A stretch of DNA of 64,000 nt from Buddleja alternifolia (lineage: Eukaryota > Streptophyta > Magnoliopsida > Lamiales > Scrophulariaceae). The stretch covers positions 16,728,708-16,792,707 of the forward strand of contig CM033391.1 in assembly GCA_019426215.1 (NCBI GenBank), given 5' to 3'. Shown piece by piece: positions 56,441 to 64,000 of this stretch (within the stretch, counting starts at the first letter, position 1; every line of letters begins with the position of its first letter). The notes under the pieces were generated by a model, which ran no database searches, was not told the DNA's origin, and saw only the letters and a program-made list of their open reading frames with translations. Both the position numbers and the translations under genes were made by a program.

Positions 56441-59400
56441 AGAACTTAATGTTTTAGAAACAAATTGTTCTATTACTATTTTTTCTACTTCATGGATTCT
56501 AGACTCTGGAGCTAGTGCTCACATATGTGTTTTGAATCAGAAGTTGGAAACAAGTAAGAAGATGGAGGACAATGAAGTGATGATCAATGTTGGCAGCGGA
56601 CATAGTGTAGAAGCCACACACATTGGGACCACTTCCATTAAATTATTGTATGGACATTGTTTTCATTTAGATGATTGCCTTGTTTTGCCCAATGGACTTA
56701 AGAATATTGTTTCAATTCCTGTTTTGGTCAGGGAAGGTTATTTATTTTCCTTTATGAACAATTCTTGTGACATTTATTTTAGAAATTAATGCGTTGGCAA
56801 TGCATCCTTAATAAATGGTTTATATTATGTTAATGTTCAAAATAATTGCAATATTAATGTTGTGACAAGAAAGTGCAATTTGCATGATACAAACCTAAGA
56901 CAACTGTGGCACTTAATATTAGGTCATGTCGGGGAACCTAGACTACACGAGTTAGAAAAGGATGGAGTTATAGACTCATTGGAATCGGATCCCTATCCCA
57001 CTTGTGAGTTTTGTATTCAAGATAAGATGAACAAGTGCCCCTTCACAGGGAATTTTGAAAGAGCCTCTGAAGTCTAAGGATTGATTCATACTGATGTGTG
57101 CGGTCCTTTTGAAAATGTGGCTCGCGGTGGTTTTCAGTACTTAATAACATTTATCGATGACCATTCTAGGTATGGCTATGTGTATTTAATGAAGTACAAG
57201 TCTGAATCACTTGAGAAACTCATTGAATTCAAGACTTTAGTCGAAAACCAAACCAGGTATCATATCAAAGCACTTCGGTCTGACCGTGGTGGTGAATATA
57301 TGAGTGCTGAATTTGACCAGTTCTCACGAGAACATGGAATACTGTTACTGCTTACTCCTCAAGCCACTCCACAGTTAAATGGCGTAGCAGAACGAAGGAA
57401 TCAAACGTTTTTGGACATGGTTCGATCCATGCTCAGCTACACGGATTTGCCCATTTTATTGTGGGGCATGCGCTGCTCACATCCTGAACAGATGTTCCTC
57501 TAAATCTGTTCCTAAAACAACATATTAGATATGGCGTGGAAGGAAGCCGAATCTGAAAGACATAAAGATATGGGGTTACGCATCTCATATGAAAAATACA
57601 AAGGGAGAGAAATTGGAGCTGGGTCCTTGAAAGGATGATTCGTTGGTTATCCCGAGGATTCCATGGGATACCTATTCTACCTTCATGATGATCAAAAGAT
57701 TATAGTAGCCTTACAGGCGATCTTTCTCAAAGAAAAATTTATTCGAGAAGGTAAAGTTGGTACGAAAATTGCTCTAGAAGAACAAAATGAATCTCGTTTG
57801 GAAGACACTGTTTAAGAGACCCAACCCGAACCAGAAATGACACAGCCGTCAACACGAAGGTCTGCTAGAGTATCTCAGTCACCTGAGAGATATGGCTATT
57901 TACTACAAAGAGAGCACAATATGTATGTAGTAGCGGAAGGAAACCATGGAGAAGATTCCTCTAGCTATGACCAAGCAATGATGGACATGGATTTTGCAAA
58001 GTGGCATGCAGCTATGAAAGTAGAAATGGATTCGATGTATTCGAACCAAGTCTGGACTCTGACAGATTGACCCAAAGGTATTGTGCCCATTGGATGCAAA
58101 TGGATCTATAAGAGAAAGATTGGTTTGGATGGAAAGGTAAACACCTATAAGGCCAGGTTAGTGGCAAAAGGGTATCGTCAAAAGGAGGGTATTGACTATG
58201 AGGAAACCTTTTCGCCTGTAGCTATGATCAAATCCATTAGAATTCTACTTTCCATAGTTGCATACCTTGATTATGAAATCTAGCAAATGGATGTGAAAAC
58301 CGCGTTCTTAAATGGGTTCCTCGAGAAGGAAATCTATATGGAACAGCCCAAGGGTTTCATATCAGGTGCAGATTCTCATAAGGTCTGCAAATTGAATAGG
58401 TCCATTTATGGACTCAAGCAGGCCTTTCACAATTGGAACCTTCATTTTTATGAAGAAGTATGAAGCTATGATTTCATCAAAAATAAGGATGAACCATGTG
58501 TCTACAAAAAGGTTAGTGGGAGCAAGATCTCATTCATGGTGCCATACGTAGATGATATTCTACTTATAGGGAATGATGTAGGTCTGCTAACCAATTAAGA
58601 CATGGCTTTCAAGCACATTCTCCATGAAAGACTTAGGAGAAGACACATATATCCTAGGACTTCGCATCTACGAGGATAGATCGAATAAGATGATAGGTCT
58701 TTTCCAAGCCCTCTACTTAGAGAAAGTCCTAAAGCGATTTGGGATGGAAAACTCTAAAAGAGGTCTTTTGCCCATGAGACATGGAATTCATCTCTCTAAA
58801 AAGATGAGTCCTCAAAGTGAGAAAGATCGAAAAGAGATGAGCACAGTTCCCTATGCCTCACAGTGAGAAGTCTCATTTACGCAATGTTATGCATAAGACC
58901 AGATCTTGCTTATGCTGTGAGCGTGGTGAGTAGGTTTCAGGCTAACCCGGCCAAAGAGCATTGGACTGCTGTGAAGTCTATCTTGAAGTACTTGAGAAGA
59001 ACAAAAGATATGATTCTCGTATATAGCAATGGAGAAATGAAAGTGGACAGTTATACCAATTCTGATTTTCAATCTGACATCGATGACCAAAAATCCACTT
59101 CTGGGTTCATATTCACTCTGAATGGTGGAGTAGTGTCTTGGAAAGGTTCCAAGCAAAGCACAACTGCTGATTCTACCACTGAAGTTGAATATGTGGTAGC
59201 CTCAGAGGCAGCCAAAGAAGTTGTTTGGATTAAGAAGCTCATGGCAGAACTTCAAGTTGTTTTCAGTGTGGAGCTGTAGTTTCTACTTTAGTGTGACAAC
59301 AATGGAGCCATCGCACAAGCTAGAAAACCAGGGTCTCACAACAAATTCAAACACATAGAGAGGAGATATCACATTATTCGAGATATCGTTGGAAGAAGCG

Positions 59401-59526
59401 ATATTGCCGTGCAGAAAACAGCCTCAGCAGACAACGTGGCTGACCCACTCACTAAGACATTGGCGCATGCAATGCTAGAGCAACTTCTGGAGAAGATGGG
59501 TATTAGATATCATAACAATTGCCATT
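56441..59526 (+). pseudogene. Element C: pol (protease, integrase, RT, RNase H)
   Basis: Protease keeps WILDSGASAH (about 56490). The integrase zinc region (LWHLILGH, CEFCIQDK) and catalytic acids (HTDVCGP, LRSDRGGEY, GVAERRN) are present. RT pieces at 57837-58283 and onward keep QMDVKTAFLNG and YVDDILL (about 58548). RNase H reads SYTNSDFQSD, with Asn where relatives have Asp in YTDSDF, and later keeps CDNNGA and HIERRYHIIRD. Stops at 56787, 57075, 57501, 58068 and 58281, and frame changes near 57480 and 58490-58860, kill the ORF. Gag and pol lie in one frame, as in intact Angela-type elements. Confidence 0.88.
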
Positions 59527-59543
59527 GAGTGCAAGTGGAAAAT

Positions 59544-61148
59544 TGTGAGGTATATGCCCTAGATGCCAAATGAGGACAAATAGATTGTATAGGGTATCTA
59601 ATTATGTTGTACGAATTCATCATTAATAAAAGGCATTTATTCTTTGTTCATATAAAACTTCATGGCACTAATAAGTATTGAACAAGTAGTCCATGTGTAT
59701 CAAGGTTGACTCTTCGCCCTTTATGGAATAAAGAAGTGGCACGGGGAAAGTCTGACACCTGGTCACTTAAAAGGGTTCACAAGTGAAGGAATCTTAATTG
59801 GGCATTAAGATTCGATTTGTATGACACATGCTCTGACAAAGAGTGTCAGTCAAACACTATGTGATAGTGAGATCACATGTCATAGATATACCAATGGAAT
59901 TGATATATTTGAACACGGATCGTAGTAATCTGATCACATCGGTATTTACTCAGTGAATGTCAATGATTGGATTACTGATCATAGTAGTATGCATAAGCCT
60001 TAGACCTGAGGGGTCATGATCAATATACTTGTGCTGTTGAATCTGTTACTAGAGTAGTTAGTCCCAAATCACCCTTTGGTGGGGCCGACCTCAACGTGCG
60101 ATCTCAATAAGTCAAGTAGCACTTGTGAAGTGATCTCCAAGATGGGATTCACTGTCTCGATAGTAAACTAGAAAGTATCATGTATGATCATAGGCAAATG
60201 AAATTATAATTCTTTCTCAAAAACAATGAAAGTAACTCATGTAAGACATGGAGGGTAGTTTTGTAATTTCATTATGCTATGATCAAATGCACGGTGTCAA
60301 GTATTATGAGTTTGACATAAACCATGACTCTCACTTGATCGGGATACGTCAGTGAAGGGCTTATACTGATATGGTATTTATGATCCAGAGCTTCGTAAAT
60401 GATGCAATCATTTCATACTCGATTAGGGTTACGATGTGAGTCCAAAGGACTGGCTAAGTGATACTCACATCCTTTGGTATCATCCCATTACCAATCAGGA
60501 TGAACCTAAAGAGTCGCGCTATAAGAAATAAGCAGGATATCTTTTTGTGTAAATAATTTATCGTTTAGAAAGACAAATTAAATTGCAAGGATTGATTTAA
60601 TTGATAAATCAATAATTAATATTTAATAAGATTAAATTATTTAAATTTAATTAATTAATTAGAGTTAGTTAATTATATATATATTTATTTGAATTGGGTT
60701 TGAATTAAATATATATATATTAAAAGATGGACTTAGTTGACTGAGCCAACTTAGCCCATCATAGGCGTCCACCAAGGGCCTAGGAGGCACCCCACATAGG
60801 TTTAGGGTTTGAGGATTATTTAATCCTCAAACTGACAAGCTAAACCTAACCGTAAAATACAATACACATAAAGAAAGGAAAAATCCTCTCCCCCTCTCTC
60901 TCTAGCCGTCCACTCACATTCAAAGGAGGGTCTCGGGGAGCTTTTGAAGTTTGTTTCGTGTAAAGCTTTGGAGACAGGAATTCGACGAGAGTTGTTGTTA
61001 TGTGAATTGCAGAATAACGAATCGATAAGGTATTTGATTTCGTTTAATTTTGTAAAACCTTAAAAATCATCAAACCCACGTTAAAGTGATTCGACTCTAG
61101 GAATCCTTTTTATTTCCTCTGAATTTTTGGTTCATAGGATTGCTAACA
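59544..61148 (+). mobile_element. Element C: 3' LTR
   Basis: 1,605 bp, TGTGAGGTATATGCCC to GATTGCTAACA. It is preceded by the purine-rich GTGCAAGTGGAAAAT. It shows visibly more differences from its 5' partner than M's LTRs do, so C is older than M. Confidence 0.9.
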
Positions 61149-61765
61149 CGTGTCGCTCAAGTAGCGAGTGAGTACTCCCTTTTTGTGACATTCCTGAAAT
61201 TCTGCCGCACCAATTCGATGTGGCAAGTTTGAACTCTGAAACACTGACAGTCTGAGCCAATAGGGTGGCTTGCTCTATATGCAATTTGTCCTTATCACAT
61301 TTAATGCTCTTATCAAGAATTTAATGCATTTGAATTTATTTCCCGTTGGAAATAAATGCCCGTTGATGATTGCATTTAAGTCCTTAATGACTTCGAAATT
61401 TATTTCAGGTGAATCTGATCATTTGATCGCTTGATGGCTTTGAGCGCTTGATTCATAACTCCTGAAATGTCCTTAGCAATAGGCAGTCACTTAAGACAGA
61501 ATCTTCATCTTCGTTTGGTTTCAGACGCTGATCTTCAACTTCACCTCAGACAGACTCACCTAGAATTCTATCAGTGGCTTAGTATCCAATACTTAGTCTA
61601 AAATCTACAAAGATAAAAATTACAAGCCTAGTCTAAAAATTACAACTCGATAACTTTTTAAACTCTTAAACAAATTCTAGTAAAGATAAACTTACATTAT
61701 CTTTGGGGTCTAACATAAATCCTATCTTTTCGTCATCAAAACATCTAACATGAAATTTCCTAACA

Positions 61766-64000
61766 ATTTTCTCCTTTTTGATGATGTCAAGACCTTAACT
61801 CTTTTATAGTCCAAGAGCTAGAAAATTGACAAAGATTATATAAAATTAGCGTTTAAACAATTAGAGGAGTTAGCTATAAGTTAGTACATATAGTGAGAAA
61901 CAAGATATTTAAGCAAATTCATTCGTTTGGATAATTCTTGTAACTACAAGAGGTTAAAAGAAAAAAAAAGCAGAAACATTCACAAATATTCATAAAGCGT
62001 TTAAAGAAAGATAGAGCAATAAAGATTTAGCGCTTTCTCTTGTTTCCAAGAGGAGGCTTAGGTTTGCTAGCGTCCTTTTTACTAGAATTTTTTTGCTCTT
62101 GCTTGAAAAGCATCTGAGCAAACTTCATAGCCCGTTGTTGGCTTCCATCATTCTCCTACGCATCTCATTGGCAAATGGTACTCCACCTATATTTTTAGCC
62201 AATTCTTCCAAACTGTGAAGACGTTTGTTCCCGAGAGAAGGATCGACTCCGAGTTCATATAACAAATTTTCAAAGATTTCATAGGTCACTTTGAATGGAG
62301 CTCGGTTTAGATTAACATATTTTGGAACGAAAACAGCAAATGGCTGAATGGCCAACTCTTTTAGACAATCCACGGAGAAGTCTGGGATATGGAAACCTTT
62401 GTAGAAACGCGGCTTTCATTTCTTAAGGACGGTCTGCTGGATGGATGAAATTGTATTTTGAAGCACTTCCCAACTACTGTCCTTATAGTTTAGAGCGCTC
62501 TTGGACTGGCCGTTCCCTTTTTCCCCCTTCTTGACATTAGCAAGGGTCTTCTTGATCTCACTCATGTCTTGCCGTAGTAACTTTATTTCTTCGATTAGAA
62601 GAGAAACTTACTCAGCGAAAATGGTCGACTGAATCTAACTGATTATGTCACTCTATACCGGCTGAAGCATTCTGAGCGAGCGATTGATTAAAAGAGGCAA
62701 ACAAGCCTTCAATTAAAGGGTGCATTCGGTCAAGTATAGTTTCAGTACTTCTAACCGTTGAACTGGCTATGTCATGACTACGAGTATCTGAGACAAGTTT
62801 GATGAGACCCTCATCATTCTGAACCATTTTTTAATAGGAACCTTCAATTTTGAGAAGAGAGTTCCTTACTGACTTTCTGAAGTCCTTCGCTTTTTGGTCG
62901 CTGTCAGAATCAGAGTTAGAGGATGAGGAAGAGTGCTCAGGAGATCGAACTAATCCATATGAGCGTAAGACTGCGGCTTTACCTTTAGATTTGTCTGTGA
63001 TAAACGGTTCCTCTGGATCCTCGACGACTTCCTGAATGGCTTGATTCAAAGACGCAGTTGCTTCATCAATATGCACAACTTGAATTTTAAGAGGGATCTC
63101 TTCGATTGGAGAGCTTGCGGCATCTTGCATTACAGCGTCTGACATCTCAGCATCAATAGGAGGAGTTCCTTCCACTTGAACTTCTATGATTTTAGTAGGA
63201 GAAGGCCTTGGAATGGCAATGGCCCAGAGTGGACCAATTGCTTCCAAAACATGCCTAGGACTAATCAGGTTCATCTACGGGATGTAAAATATAGTGTTTT
63301 CTTGTTCTTCAGTACATAATGCTAAGTCAGCATTATCTGGCAGAGTTACTTCTGAAACATAGGAATTGAAATATTTCACCAATAACGACAAAAGGGCTTG
63401 AGCAACGTCTTGGTCCACCGGCCGAATTAAGGATTTGATCTTGGCCACTCGGATATTCTGCTCACAAAAAATACTTGGAAGGACGGAGTAGGCTCTGAAA
63501 GCGTCTAGACCAAAGAGGTCATTAAAAGTAACATCAAGAGCTTGAGTGTTGTCCAGAATAGCTCCACCCGTATGATGATCTTCTTTGTGCTCATAAGTTA
63601 AACGCATGTGCGCTTCACTTGGCCCTGGGATTGCATCTCGATTGCCTGTAGATGCATCCTCATTCAAATTAAGGTGAACTCGCTAAACAAAATTCAAACG
63701 CTGATGGAAAACATAGCGTCCATCCTGAATGAATAACATGAGCTGATTGCAAGTATAGTGCTCCACACCTTGCCTGTAGTATGGAAGATCACTGATATTC
63801 CCAACAAAAGATTTGCGCTCCTCGAGCAAGAATATGGCAAAATCTCGATGCCTGTATTCAACTCCAAAATCAAACAGAAAAGGATATCTCACCAATTCTT
63901 CAAGTGAATAAAAATGCAACACAAACTCTTCGGCCCATCAACCGGTATCTAGCATCCATCGCATGCCTAACTTTGCAGCTTTTTATTTGTCTTTCCTGGC
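61766..64000 (-). pseudogene. Element D: polypurine tract and ORF3 remnant, antisense
   Basis: Reading leftwards from the window's right edge: a folded segment (63922-63683, LVRYPFLFDFGVEYRHRDFA) matching M's exon 3, then 63667-63275, 63274-62831 and 62373-62125, in the same order as M. The C-terminus extends to 62027 and ends PLGNKRKR, basic like M's KRQKK end. A TAG at 63685-63683 sits at the same place as M's TAA at 45425-45427. Further stops and a frameshift occur. The part that would hold the introns is outside the window. The inverted polypurine tract is at 61766-61785. Confidence 0.8.

Larger units (their letters stand above)
52222..61148 (+). mobile_element. Element C: complete Angela/Tork-like Copia retrotransposon
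   Basis: 8,927 bp with two full LTRs (52222-53815, 59544-61148), primer-binding site, gag, pol and polypurine tract. The target duplication is TGTGT at 52217-52221 against CGTGT at 61149-61153 (one change; the uninterrupted LTR at 23150 supports CGTGT as the original). gag and pol share one frame for most of their length but carry many stops, so it is dead. It lies in the LTR of D and is thus younger than D. Confidence 0.93.
51344..61765 (-). mobile_element. Element D: antisense Sirevirus 3' LTR, split by element C
   Basis: 51344-52221 and 61154-61765 join to about 1,490 bp, the length of M's LTRs, and follow them in reverse complement from GGGACTACCAT to TGTTAGGAAATTTC (61765 leftwards). 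The inverted polypurine tract lies right of 61765. Element C lies inside, within the segment equivalent to M's 'acatgtgtcc' stretch. Only five C remain in the terminal C-run (51386-51390). The left edge is set by homology and may be off by a few bases. Confidence 0.85.

Noticed and set aside
1..64000. CRISPR array or prokaryotic operons
   Set aside because: No regularly spaced repeats, and all coding content is plant or plant-retrotransposon in type.

Overview
The window is nuclear DNA of a flowering plant, almost certainly a eudicot. It holds nested Ty1/Copia retrotransposons, solo LTRs, MITEs, a tRNA-derived SINE and a poly(A) retroposon, with one clear plant gene among them. I cannot name the species. 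Almost every long open frame is a fragment of a retrotransposon gag-pol region or of an extra retrotransposon ORF. No rRNA, functional tRNA or CRISPR array was seen.

Layout. 1-884: an LTR tail joined to an inverted Copia integrase/RT fragment. 886-5426: the 3' half of a Sirevirus (SIRE/Maximus-type Copia) element, here 'L'. 5476-5927: a Tourist-like MITE. 6459-7031: an intact intronless ALOG/LSH6-like gene, the only confident host gene. 7460-13469: a SINE, a decayed antisense Copia gag and leader (G), a solo LTR with its target duplication (F), a long-TIR Mutator-type element and a 94-nt foldback. 13470-20430: a composite Angela/Tork-like Copia element (A) with a GGATT duplication. 20497-33264: two copies of a poly(A) retroposon around an antisense Copia element (B) that carries a Sirevirus solo LTR and a solo LTR of another type. 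33275-49387: an antisense LTR (H) split by a complete 14.06-kb Sirevirus 'M' (34723-48779, ATAGG duplication). 49430-51204: an antisense LTR fragment, an unclassified stretch and a MITE. 51344-64000: an antisense Sirevirus 'D' running off the right edge, with a complete Angela-like element 'C' (52222-61148) inside its LTR.

The most interesting system is the third ORF of the Sirevirus family (M 42656-47038, with relatives in L and D). In M one reading frame of about 1,400 codons continues only if two short phase-1 GT-AG introns (43935-44007 and 44188-44270) are removed. A G-box/TATA-like segment lies just upstream. The product has no visible signal peptide or membrane anchor and is rich in Lys/Ser/Pro with nuclear-signal-like clusters, so the usual 'env-like' label is not supported here. 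M's gag-pol carries frameshifts, while ORF3 carries only substitution-type stops.

How the parts relate: the insertion order is readable. C entered D. M entered H. A Sirevirus copy entered B's LTR and left a solo LTR. F entered G. A MITE entered retroposon copy 2. The ALOG gene sits in about 1.5 kb of apparently non-repetitive DNA between these layers.
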